Of a stretch of 64,000 nucleotides of DNA, positions 8,111 through 18,164 are shown piece after piece. A program made the translations under genes and the position numbers. Position 1 is the stretch's first letter; the number at the start of each line of letters is the position of its first letter. Under the pieces are notes generated by a model. The model did no database searches. It was given only the letters and a program-made list of their open reading frames with translations, and was not told the DNA's origin. Origin of the DNA: Persicirhabdus sediminis (GTDB lineage Bacteria; Verrucomicrobiota; Verrucomicrobiia; Verrucomicrobiales; Akkermansiaceae); NCBI RefSeq assembly GCF_016595495.1, contig NZ_JAENIM010000022.1, positions 24,377 through 88,376 on the forward strand. Direction: 5' to 3'.

Positions 8111-9286
8111 ATGAGTCTACACGCCGAACTATCTCCAGAAGCTAAAAAACAACTTCAGCAGCAGCAAACGGTCGCCGCCATCAGTAGTGGGCTGATCGCC
8201 GTGCTTGTGGTTGTTCTCTGTTGTGTTGCTCTCGCGATCATGATGATCGTCATTGAGGTTAAGGAAGAAACTAAAATTGTTAGCTACACGGCTCCTACTC
8301 ACGAAGTGACCGAAATTCAAGAAACTCGCCAGATCAACAGGCTCACACAACCGACTCCTCCATCTCCAACAATGAGCCAGACTAAGGTTATAGCTGCGCA
8401 GACCACCTCATCTGTTGCCATTTCTATCCCGCATGTCGACTCCGTTGAAATTGAAGCCGACTTCGGAAGCGGCATGGACTTCGGCAGTGACATGAGCTTT
8501 GCTGCTGATTTCTCATCTAGCAATGAAGCGGTCACTGGCTGGGGCAGCTCATCAGATGCCGCTGGCGGGTTAGAAGGAACCTTCTACGACTTCAAACAAA
8601 ACCGTGCGATGGAGCCACGACCATTTGATCCTAAGAAGATGGAGCACTACACCAAACCTGTGTTAGAAATCTACAAAGAAAAATTTGCGCCATCCGCATT
8701 CAAAAACCACTTCGCTGCTAACAAAAAATTATACCTGAACTACCTAGCGATCCCCGGATCTCCAGCTAAATTGGGGCCTGAGTACTTTGGGGTGGAAAAA
8801 GAAGTGGAGCCAACTGGCTGGATGGTCCACTACAAAGGCACCATCCAAGCTCGAGAAGCTGGCCGCTACCGTTTCATCGGCATGGGTGATGACCAACTCT
8901 CAGTCTTCATCGATGGGCGCATGCGCTTAGAAGGAAGCTGGCCAGGCCTGCACCGCCATATCGCTGGCCGCTGGTCACCGTCACGCGGTGAGGAATTCAA
9001 AAGCCACGTCGGCCCGCCACTAAGATACGGCGACTGGATCACACTCAAAGAAGGCCAGAACATGCAGATCGACATCGCCATTGGTGAGCGACCAGGTGGC
9101 GCAACTGGCTTCATCTTGATGATAGAGAAGCAAGGCGAAGAGTACCGGAAAACCAAAGACGGACGCCCAATCTGGCCACCATTCTGCATCGGTAAGCTAG
9201 GAGATGAAGACAAGAAGTTCCTCAAGAAGTTCCCTAACTGGGAATGGGAAACTGAGAAAGTACCACTCTTCATTTCCTACCTGTAA
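8111..9286 (+). CDS. membrane-anchored protein with PA14-like domain
   Basis: A 391-residue protein. Residues 22-48 form one membrane segment after a short cytoplasmic Gln-rich head. A Pro/Thr/Ser-rich spacer (about 55-110) leads to a Gly/Asp/Phe-rich stretch around 115-150 (DFGSGMDFGSDMSF). Residues about 153-345 look like a PA14-type beta domain: GLEGTFYDFKQ at its start, then REAGRYRFIGMGDDQLSVFI near 250, the place where PA14 domains have a G.Y.F....DD...V.IDG signature. PA14 domains usually bind carbohydrate. The single span plus Pro-rich linker is like TonB, but there is no TonB C-terminal domain. Cell-surface or periplasmic glycan binding is an inference. Confidence 0.65.
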   Translation: MSLHAELSPEAKKQLQQQQTVAAISSGLIAVLVVVLCCVALAIMMIVIEVKEETKIVSYTAPTHEVTEIQETRQINRLTQPTPPSPTMSQTKVIAAQTTSSVAISIPHVDSVEIEADFGSGMDFGSDMSFAADFSSSNEAVTGWGSSSDAAGGLEGTFYDFKQNRAMEPRPFDPKKMEHYTKPVLEIYKEKFAPSAFKNHFAANKKLYLNYLAIPGSPAKLGPEYFGVEKEVEPTGWMVHYKGTIQAREAGRYRFIGMGDDQLSVFIDGRMRLEGSWPGLHRHIAGRWSPSRGEEFKSHVGPPLRYGDWITLKEGQNMQIDIAIGERPGGATGFILMIEKQGEEYRKTKDGRPIWPPFCIGKLGDEDKKFLKKFPNWEWETEKVPLFISYL

Positions 9287-9326
9287 AGATCTAGCTAGCC
9301 ATTACTAGCCATCGTAAAATAAATAG

Positions 9327-9370
9327 CCAACCCGCTAGGACCCCATTTCCTAGCGGGTTGGTCTTTTTTT
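9327..9370 (+). terminator. strong intrinsic terminator
   Basis: A perfect 14-bp stem CCAACCCGCTAGGA/TCCTAGCGGGTTGG (9327-9340 and 9348-9361) with a 7-base loop is followed by TCTTTTTTT. It ends the PA14-like gene. Confidence 0.92.
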
Positions 9371-9375
9371 ATTTT

Positions 9376-9420
9376 GGGCTGGCGGGAAAAACATAATAAA
9401 ACCTGCCAGCCCAATTTTTT
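9376..9420. terminator. second inverted repeat with flanking T/A tracts
   Basis: GGGCTGGCGGG (9376-9386) pairs with CCTGCCAGCCC (9402-9412), with one G-T position. It is flanked by T runs on both sides, so it could stop transcripts from either direction, including creD-like transcripts arriving on the minus strand. Confidence 0.55.
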
Positions 9421-9425
9421 CACCA

Positions 9426-9476
9426 TCACTACTTCACTACTTCACTACTTCACTACTTCACTACTTCACTACTTCA
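9426..9476. repeat. octanucleotide tandem repeat (TTCACTAC)n
   Basis: About 6.4 perfect copies of the 8-base unit TTCACTAC lie between the terminator pair and the stop codon of the creD-like gene. The copies are identical, which points to recent slippage expansion. The unit is not a multiple of three and is outside any reading frame I believe in. Confidence 0.95.
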
Positions 9477-9486
9477 GGAGAAATCA

Positions 9487-11043
9487 TTACATGCTTTGCG
9501 GTTCCAGATCCGCAGTTCTGTGAATGCCACGAGTAAGGCGCATGACGATGCCGACAATGGCGAGCAATCCTAAGCTACCCATCGTTAGGGCGTAATCTTC
9601 ACACTGCAGGATAATATAAAAGTAGCTGTATAATGCAGCTAACATGCCAGCTAAAGCTATCGTCATAGAGCGATTGCGCACGATGCTAGACACATAACTA
9701 ACCACCATCGATGAGATTAAAATTGCGGCGATAAAGTAGGCGCCACCAAAGGCGATTTGTTCAGCTAGAGAAATGAGCAGCAGATAAAAGATCACCATCG
9801 ATACCCCTACCATCAAGTATTGCAGCGGGTGGATAGAAACTTTGCTGATCAGCTCAGCGCAGAACATAGCGGCAAAGGTGAAGACGATGAATAAAAAGGC
9901 ATAGCTAACTAAGCGCATGGATTTCTGATAGGTAGCGGTAGGCATCATCAACCTGACCCCAAAAGCATCCTGTGAGATATTTCTGGTGCTGTCGGTCCAA
10001 ATTTGCGGAAACCCACGGTTCAGGCTGGAGACATTCCACTGAGCGGAAAATCCCTGATCACTAAGCTCACGCTGGCTAGGTAAAAAGTTGCCAGTAAAGC
10101 TTGGCGAATCCCAGCTGGAGCTCAGTTTGATTTGGTTATTTTTTCCAACAGGCACCACATTGAGCCCGTCGCTGCCGCGTAGCTGGAGCTGTAGAGCAAA
10201 GGCGTAATCCTTTTTCTCGGCGTCTAATTTCACTGGGCTAGCGAGCTGACATTTACCGGCAAATCTAGCATGGCTGTAGCTATCTAATAAACTCTCCGCA
10301 CCATCAAAAACCACAGCCTCGGCAGCTTGTACGCCCTTCAGGTCGCTCAGCTCTAGCACTAACTCAGCTTGCTCCCACAGCAGGAAAGATTCATCAATGC
10401 CGCTGTCTGCTAGCTTGGATAAATCAAAATCGCCGCGCATCGTTAGCCCCGCCGAATACAATACGGCTTCAAAGATTCCTCGATAGCGAACTTCGTGATC
10501 TAGCTGCCCCGCTATATCTAGCTGGTTAGGGAAAACATAGATGGCTCCTTCTTGCTTATTAGACTGTCCCCGATGATCCATTTTCTGCTTCAGATAGGGA
10601 ATGCGCAGGTATGGTCCTGCGATAGTTTGCTCTTCGCCCCATTTATCATTAATTTCCCTAACGACATGATCGCGACGCGTTTCACGTTCCTCCATGAGCC
10701 CCTTGACCATGCTAGCTGGCAGAAGAAGAACCAAGGCCATCACACCCATCAAGAAGATCTTCGAGCCCATCGTCGCCCCGCGATACATCTTGTTGACGAT
10801 ACTGCCGCCAGTCTTCAAGCTTTCCCCAATACTCGGCTCAGCTGATTTCTCTATGCGCGGCAGAACTTTAGCTGAATCCCCAACAGCTGGAGTTGTTCCA
10901 GCTACAGGTGTAGCCTTAGCTGGCACTTCTGGTTTAGCTGGCTCGGCGTCTTGCGGTCCAGATCCATTGTCTTCGGGCTTAGCTGTTGGATCTTCCACGC
11001 GCGTCTCCTTTCTGGTAATTTTCACTCGCAGCGGCCGCATCAT
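9487..11043 (-). CDS. creD: CreD-like inner membrane protein
   Basis: A 518-residue protein of the CreD (Cet) family. After an N-terminal membrane span (about 93-112) it shows family strings such as EINDKWGEEQTIAGPYLRIPY near 130-150, a large periplasmic beta-rich loop, then five membrane spans from about 383 to the end, with HPLQYLMVGVSMVIFYLLL typical of the family. In enterics creD belongs to the CreBC regulon and affects envelope integrity and beta-lactam response; no creB or creC is nearby here. The first 90 residues are an unusual Pro/Ala/Glu-rich low-complexity cytoplasmic tail. A later start near residue 86 (MYRG) would give a more standard length, so the N-terminus is uncertain. Confidence 0.85.
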   Translation of the reverse strand: MMRPLRVKITRKETRVEDPTAKPEDNGSGPQDAEPAKPEVPAKATPVAGTTPAVGDSAKVLPRIEKSAEPSIGESLKTGGSIVNKMYRGATMGSKIFLMGVMALVLLLPASMVKGLMEERETRRDHVVREINDKWGEEQTIAGPYLRIPYLKQKMDHRGQSNKQEGAIYVFPNQLDIAGQLDHEVRYRGIFEAVLYSAGLTMRGDFDLSKLADSGIDESFLLWEQAELVLELSDLKGVQAAEAVVFDGAESLLDSYSHARFAGKCQLASPVKLDAEKKDYAFALQLQLRGSDGLNVVPVGKNNQIKLSSSWDSPSFTGNFLPSQRELSDQGFSAQWNVSSLNRGFPQIWTDSTRNISQDAFGVRLMMPTATYQKSMRLVSYAFLFIVFTFAAMFCAELISKVSIHPLQYLMVGVSMVIFYLLLISLAEQIAFGGAYFIAAILISSMVVSYVSSIVRNRSMTIALAGMLAALYSYFYIILQCEDYALTMGSLGLLAIVGIVMRLTRGIHRTADLEPQSM

Positions 11044-11227
11044 TTTGCTGGCCTAAGCGGATGGCTGAAACTTCAAATGCTTGTGAACAAATCACAAAAG
11101 CAATCAAGCCGGCGGCTGATTTGAATCCTGTTATCTTCATGACCCCTGCAGCCTGATACGGCTGTGTGAATCCATGATGAAGGGTTTGTGAAATCAGCGT
11201 GAAGATTTGGCTAAAAGAGACTGAGCA

Positions 11228-11256
11228 CAAAAAAACCGCACATTAAATGTGCGGTT
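11228..11256 (-). terminator. intrinsic terminator, minus strand
   Basis: A 9-10 bp stem ACCGCACAT/ATGTGCGGT with loop TAA; on the minus strand it runs into seven T (complement of A 11228-11234). It ends the small secreted-protein gene upstream and separates it from the creD-like gene. Confidence 0.88.
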
Positions 11257-11326
11257 AGAATGATTGTGGCGCTTGATATTTTCCAGCTGGCATAGATCTA
11301 CCAGCTGGCTGATTTTCTAGCTGAAC

Positions 11327-11719
11327 TTATGGGATTTCAAAATACCCACGGCGCTCGCTGCAGATGCGCATGCCATCGACGCCACGGATAGTCGCTGGCT
11401 CGGCGATGAACCAACCGAGGTCGGCATTCCAGAAAAAGACGATTTTCACCACGCTGCTTTTGTAAGCACCACGGCGTAGCTGCGGCACCACTGCGACTAC
11501 CTGATGAGCGTATTCAGCGCGAAACCCTTCAGATACGTAGGTGCCATCGAGCGTATAGGCGATGGTGATTTTGTTTTTACTCTCACCTAGCCAGTCTGAC
11601 AGCAGGTCTAGGGACACCGCCTCAGTGAGCACTGGGCGACTAGGCTCAGCTGCTCTAGCTTGCGTAAGGGAGAAAAATGCCAATCCGGCACAGACGAGTG
11701 AAAATAATAAGAAGCGCAT
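11327..11719 (-). CDS. small secreted protein of unknown function
   Basis: A 130-residue protein with a clear Sec signal peptide (residues 1-23, cleavage likely after ARA). The mature part of about 107 residues is a compact alpha/beta domain with FFWNADLGWFIAEPATIRG and two Cys, one of them near the C-terminus (RICSERRGYFEIP). No known family recognised. It is a single gene with its own terminator; the spacer upstream (11720-11930) holds nothing else that I can identify. Confidence 0.65.
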   Translation of the reverse strand: MRFLLFSLVCAGLAFFSLTQARAAEPSRPVLTEAVSLDLLSDWLGESKNKITIAYTLDGTYVSEGFRAEYAHQVVAVVPQLRRGAYKSSVVKIVFFWNADLGWFIAEPATIRGVDGMRICSERRGYFEIP

Positions 11720-11930
11720 GATCTACATTAGACGTCTACGATGCCATTCTATTCTAACTTTTCAAAGAAATTTACAAACTTCTTCTATTTGAGTGATTCA
11801 CAAACTCACCCGTCATACAGGTGGCGAATCTAATCTAGCTGGCACCATAAATACACTGCGGTGAGCGGGGCATCTATCAGCTACAATCAAAGCGCCAATT
11901 CTGGAATATTATCACACCGCTAGCTGGAAA

Positions 11931-11957
11931 TAAAAAAGCGGCGAAATGTCGCCGCTT
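11931..11957 (-). terminator. intrinsic terminator, minus strand
   Basis: A perfect 9-bp stem AAGCGGCGA/TCGCCGCTT with loop AATG; on the minus strand it is followed by a T run. It ends the ABC ATPase gene. Confidence 0.9.
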
Positions 11958-11992
11958 GAAAAACTTTAATTAGAGCCAGCTAGCTGGAATGT

Positions 11993-12925
11993 TTAATCTT
12001 TGCGGGTCATTTCCACGAAGATGTCTTCGAGAGTGGCCTGATGGCGATAGAGTGTGCGCATTGGCCAGCCTTTCGCCATGGTGAGTTTGGCGATGCGGCT
12101 GCGCGCGTCGGTGCCAGATTCTACCAAAACGGAGAATTTGTTCCAATCGCAGTCCGGTTCTTCGACAATGACTTTTTTGACTTTATCTAATCCTTCGATG
12201 GCTTCTTTCACCTCATCCACCTCGGCTTTGAGCTCGACGGTCACTTTGCCGGCGGCACGCATGGTTGCTACTAGCTCGTCGGGTTTGCCGGATGCTTTGA
12301 CGATGCCTTCATCGACGATGATGACGTGGTCGCAGATCATTTCCACTTCGCTGAGGATGTGGGTCGAAATGAGGATGGTATGCTTTTCTCCGAGGCGCTT
12401 GATGAGTGAACGGATTTGGCGAATTTGGTTTGGATCCAGCCCGTTGGTTGGCTCATCGAGAATGAGCAAATCTGGCTTAGCCACCAGTGCATCCGCTAGC
12501 CCCACGCGCTGGCGATAACCTTTAGATAGCGTTTTGATCATCTTGCGGCGCACGTGCTGTAACGCGCACAGGTCCATCGCTTCATTAACGTAGGTGCGCA
12601 GCATGCTTCCTTTGAGCCCTTTGAGAGCAGCACGGTAGCGCAAGTACTCGCGCACGCGCATATCATCGTAAAGCGGCACATTTTCTGGCATGTAGCCGAT
12701 GTGCTTACGCGCGTCTACGGATTGGCTAAATATGTCATAACCGGCGATAGAAATCGTCCCTGAGCTAGGCGGCAGATATCCGGTGAGCATTCGCAGAGTT
12801 GTTGTCTTTCCAGCACCATTTGGCCCCAAAAACCCCACAACTTCCCCTTTTCCAACGCTGAAGGAAATATCTTTGACGGCGGTGTGGCGGCCATATCGCT
12901 TTTGCGCATTGCGGACTTCAATCAT
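11993..12925 (-). CDS. ABC transporter ATP-binding protein (GldA/CcmA-like)
   Basis: A 310-residue ATPase that would power an ABC exporter. Walker A GPNGAGKT is at residues 34-41, the ABC signature LSKGYRQR at 133-140, Walker B LLILDEP at 153-159, the switch His in LISTHILSE near 205, and a C-terminal accessory domain of the DUF4162 type. It resembles the ATPases of gliding-motility GldA and ABC-2 exporters. The frame is open to 13051, but the ATG at 12925 starts exactly at the domain (MIEVRNAQKRYG) and is preferred. No permease gene adjoins it: downstream is a terminator and upstream is divergent sucA. Confidence 0.9.
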   Translation of the reverse strand: MIEVRNAQKRYGRHTAVKDISFSVGKGEVVGFLGPNGAGKTTTLRMLTGYLPPSSGTISIAGYDIFSQSVDARKHIGYMPENVPLYDDMRVREYLRYRAALKGLKGSMLRTYVNEAMDLCALQHVRRKMIKTLSKGYRQRVGLADALVAKPDLLILDEPTNGLDPNQIRQIRSLIKRLGEKHTILISTHILSEVEMICDHVIIVDEGIVKASGKPDELVATMRAAGKVTVELKAEVDEVKEAIEGLDKVKKVIVEEPDCDWNKFSVLVESGTDARSRIAKLTMAKGWPMRTLYRHQATLEDIFVEMTRKD

Positions 12926-13073
12926 ATCTTGCGATTCTCTATGTAAAAATATGCACACTTTCAGAGCTTGTGCGTTGACTCTTGCTAGCGTCTCCACTAT
13001 TAGACTCAAGTCTCGCGCGCACCAAGCACTAAAAACGTGAGACTCGGGCAATTTTTAATCCAGTCATCAAACA

Positions 13074-15917
<2,844 letters not shown>

Positions 15918-15956
15918 CCTGCACCACTACTCAACCATAAGTTTCTGACCACAACC

Positions 15957-17411
15957 ATGTCTACAGAAGTCACAATACCCGCTGTTGGAGAATCCATCAC
16001 ATCAGCAAACATTGCCAAGTGGCACAAAGCCACTGGCGACTACGTAAAAAAGGGTGAAACCATCCTCACGATCGAAACCGACAAAATTTCTACCGAGATT
16101 GAAGCCACCACATCTGGCATCATTACTATCAACGTAGATGCTGATACAGAAGTGGGCATTGGCACCGTAGTGGCCGTCATCGAAAAAGCCGACGCTTCAG
16201 CCGCTCCTCAACAAGCAGCTCCAGCTGAAAGCGACGCACCTAGTGAAAACCACGGCAAGTCAGTCGACGTTGTGGTTCCTGCAGCAGGTGAATCCATCAC
16301 TTCAGCCAACATCGCTCAGTGGCACGCAAGCACTGGTCAAGTTGTTGAAAAGGGTAGCGTCATCGCCACACTCGATACCGATAAAGTTTCTACCGAAATC
16401 GAAGCCGACGAAACTGGCGTCATCAACATCATCGCGCCTGAAGGTGAAGAAGTACCTATCGGTACCGTCATCGCCTCCATCCTCGTTGGTGGCAGCGCTG
16501 AAAAACGCTCATCTACATCCACTCCTGAGAAAAAAGAAGCGGTTGCTGAAACTCCAGCTCCAGTAGCTGCTCCAGCTAAACCTGCTCCGGCACCTGCACC
16601 AGCTAAACCAGCTCCAGCACCAGTTGCTACTCCAGCACCTGCGCCTAAGCCAAAAGCTGAGCTCGCAGCCAGCACTGGCGAAAAAGCCGGCTCACCACGC
16701 CCAGACAGCGACGGACGTTACACACGTACCAAGATGAGCATGCTGCGCCGCAAGATCGCCAGCCACCTCGTCAACGCCCAGCAAACAGCAGCCATCCTGA
16801 CCACTTTCAACGAGTGCAACATGAGCTCTGTCATGCAGCTGCGCAAGAGCGTGCAAGACGACTTTGTCAGCAAACACGGCGTTAAGCTCGGCTTCATGTC
16901 ATTCTTCGTCAAAGCCACTGTGCAAGCGCTCAAAGACGTGCCACAGATCAATGCGAGCATTGAAGGCACCGACATCGTGCAAAACAACTTCTACGACATC
17001 GGCGTTGCCATCGGCACCGAAAAAGGCCTCGTCGTTCCCGTGCTGCGCGACTGTGATAAAAAGTCATTTGCTGAAATCGAAAACGAGATCATTGCCTACG
17101 CCATCAAAGCTAAGGAAGGAAAAATCACCATGGAAGACCTCCAAGGTGGTGTATTCACCATCTCCAACGGCGGCGTCTACGGCTCACTGCTCAGCACACC
17201 AATCCTCAGCCCGCCACAAAGCGGCATCCTCGGCATGCACACCATCCAGCAGCGTCCAATCGCTGAAAATGGCCAAGTCGTGATCGCGCCAATGATGAAC
17301 CTCGCTCTCAGCTACGACCACAGACTCGTCGATGGCAAAGAAGCCGTGACCTTCCTCATCCGCATCAAAGACTGCATCGAGAACCCATCTCGTCTCATGC
17401 TCGAGATGTAA
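15957..17411 (+). CDS. sucB: dihydrolipoyl succinyltransferase (E2) with two lipoyl domains
   Basis: A 484-residue E2 that passes the succinyl group from E1 to CoA. Lipoyl domain 1 covers about 1-78 (lipoyl Lys43 in TDKIST), and a very similar lipoyl domain 2 covers about 103-178 (Lys143 in TDKVST). A Pro/Ala-rich linker (about 196-240) then leads straight to the catalytic domain (about 254-484), with the active-site DHRLVDG (His455, Asp459). The catalytic domain is clearly SucB-like ([21 protein letters not shown]). The peripheral-subunit-binding domain that normally lies between linker and core is not recognisable: only about 14 residues separate them. A terminator follows. Confidence 0.95.
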   Translation: MSTEVTIPAVGESITSANIAKWHKATGDYVKKGETILTIETDKISTEIEATTSGIITINVDADTEVGIGTVVAVIEKADASAAPQQAAPAESDAPSENHGKSVDVVVPAAGESITSANIAQWHASTGQVVEKGSVIATLDTDKVSTEIEADETGVINIIAPEGEEVPIGTVIASILVGGSAEKRSSTSTPEKKEAVAETPAPVAAPAKPAPAPAPAKPAPAPVATPAPAPKPKAELAASTGEKAGSPRPDSDGRYTRTKMSMLRRKIASHLVNAQQTAAILTTFNECNMSSVMQLRKSVQDDFVSKHGVKLGFMSFFVKATVQALKDVPQINASIEGTDIVQNNFYDIGVAIGTEKGLVVPVLRDCDKKSFAEIENEIIAYAIKAKEGKITMEDLQGGVFTISNGGVYGSLLSTPILSPPQSGILGMHTIQQRPIAENGQVVIAPMMNLALSYDHRLVDGKEAVTFLIRIKDCIENPSRLMLEM

Positions 17412-17439
17412 TTCTCAGCTGAGAATATCACCATTTCCA

Positions 17440-17475
17440 AACGACCTCGTCAGCCAGCTGACGGGGTCGTTTTTT
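17440..17475 (+). terminator. intrinsic terminator of sucAB
   Basis: A 14-bp stem AACGACCTCGTCAG/CTGACGGGGTCGTT (one T-G pair) with loop CCAG runs into T6. Just before it, 17411-17426 is a perfect 16-base palindrome (ATTCTCAGCTGAGAAT) at the stop codon. Confidence 0.9.
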
Positions 17476-17559
17476 GTCTACCCCTCACTACTAGCCACTA
17501 GCCAGCTGGCAAGCTAGGCTCTCCATAAGATAGCGAACCACTAGCGGCCAGCTAGGGGC

Positions 17560-17592
17560 AAAAATATAGCCCTCCTCTCGAAAAAGGCGGGC
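17560..17592 (-). terminator. possible terminator of the DUF1800/DUF1501 cluster
   Basis: On the minus strand GCCCGCC and GGAGGGC form an imperfect stem (one internal mismatch), followed by TATATTTTTG. It lies 32-64 bases after the last stop codon of the cluster. Confidence 0.45.
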
Positions 17593-17623
17593 CAATATCA
17601 ATTCGCTAGATATTTGCTAAAAA

Positions 17624-18151
17624 CTAATACCTGACGACAATGTCATCTTCGGTATGCATTTGCCCATCCGGGCCAGCTGAACGAATTTCCGTAGAACTCT
17701 CACTGATGTTATGAAAAAAGTAAGCATGCCCCCATCTATCAAGCAGCTCACCAGAGCTAGAAATGCTAGGATGTGAAGCATCTATCACCGCCACCCCTTT
17801 ATCGTTATCACCTGTGAGAGCTGCTGTGATTTCGTCATTCTCACCAATAGGATGGCTACCTAACGCCGAACGATAGACACTAAATAGCTGTTGGATAATT
17901 TGCATATCCTCCTCCGCATCTCCATCCTTCTGGTTCAGCTGATCGGTAGTTTCCGACACAGCCATTAGAGTGACCTTCTTGCGCTTCTGCAGAGCCTCCC
18001 ACTCGTCATTTAATGCCTCAGGCCCCAACTCAGCAGACTGTTTGCTTCTCTCTCCAAGCTCATCCATCGGACCAAATTCTTGGTCGAAGATAAATAGCAA
18101 TAGAATGGTCTGAATTAGGACCAAAACGATTAAGGTTGAGACTTTTGACAT
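17624..18151 (-). CDS. pseudopilin-like protein with GspG-type C-terminus
   Basis: A 175-residue protein with an N-terminal hydrophobic helix (about 6-23), a helical charged middle and a C-terminal stretch that matches the end of type II secretion major pseudopilins: LLDRWGHAYFFHN followed by IRSAGPDGQMHTEDDIV, the region that binds calcium in GspG. The N-terminus has no clear prepilin-peptidase site (no GFTLIE-like motif), so it may stay membrane-anchored instead of being polymerised. It is the last gene of the DUF1800/DUF1501 cluster, 13 bases after the preceding stop, which suggests a role in exporting or displaying those proteins (inference). Confidence 0.65.
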   Translation of the reverse strand: MSKVSTLIVLVLIQTILLLFIFDQEFGPMDELGERSKQSAELGPEALNDEWEALQKRKKVTLMAVSETTDQLNQKDGDAEEDMQIIQQLFSVYRSALGSHPIGENDEITAALTGDNDKGVAVIDASHPSISSSGELLDRWGHAYFFHNISESSTEIRSAGPDGQMHTEDDIVVRY

Positions 18152-18164
18152 CAGCTGATCTGGA

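Noticed and set aside
9426..9476. CRISPR-like repetition.
   Set aside because: The 8-base units are directly adjacent without spacers, so it is a simple tandem repeat; no cas genes are present.
10979..11140. A possible 53-residue secreted peptide (MKITGFKSAAGLIAFVICSQ...) upstream of and overlapping the creD-like gene.
   Set aside because: The signal-like start is tempting, but it overlaps the creD start by 65 bases in another frame, the rest is low complexity, and no conservation can be tested here.
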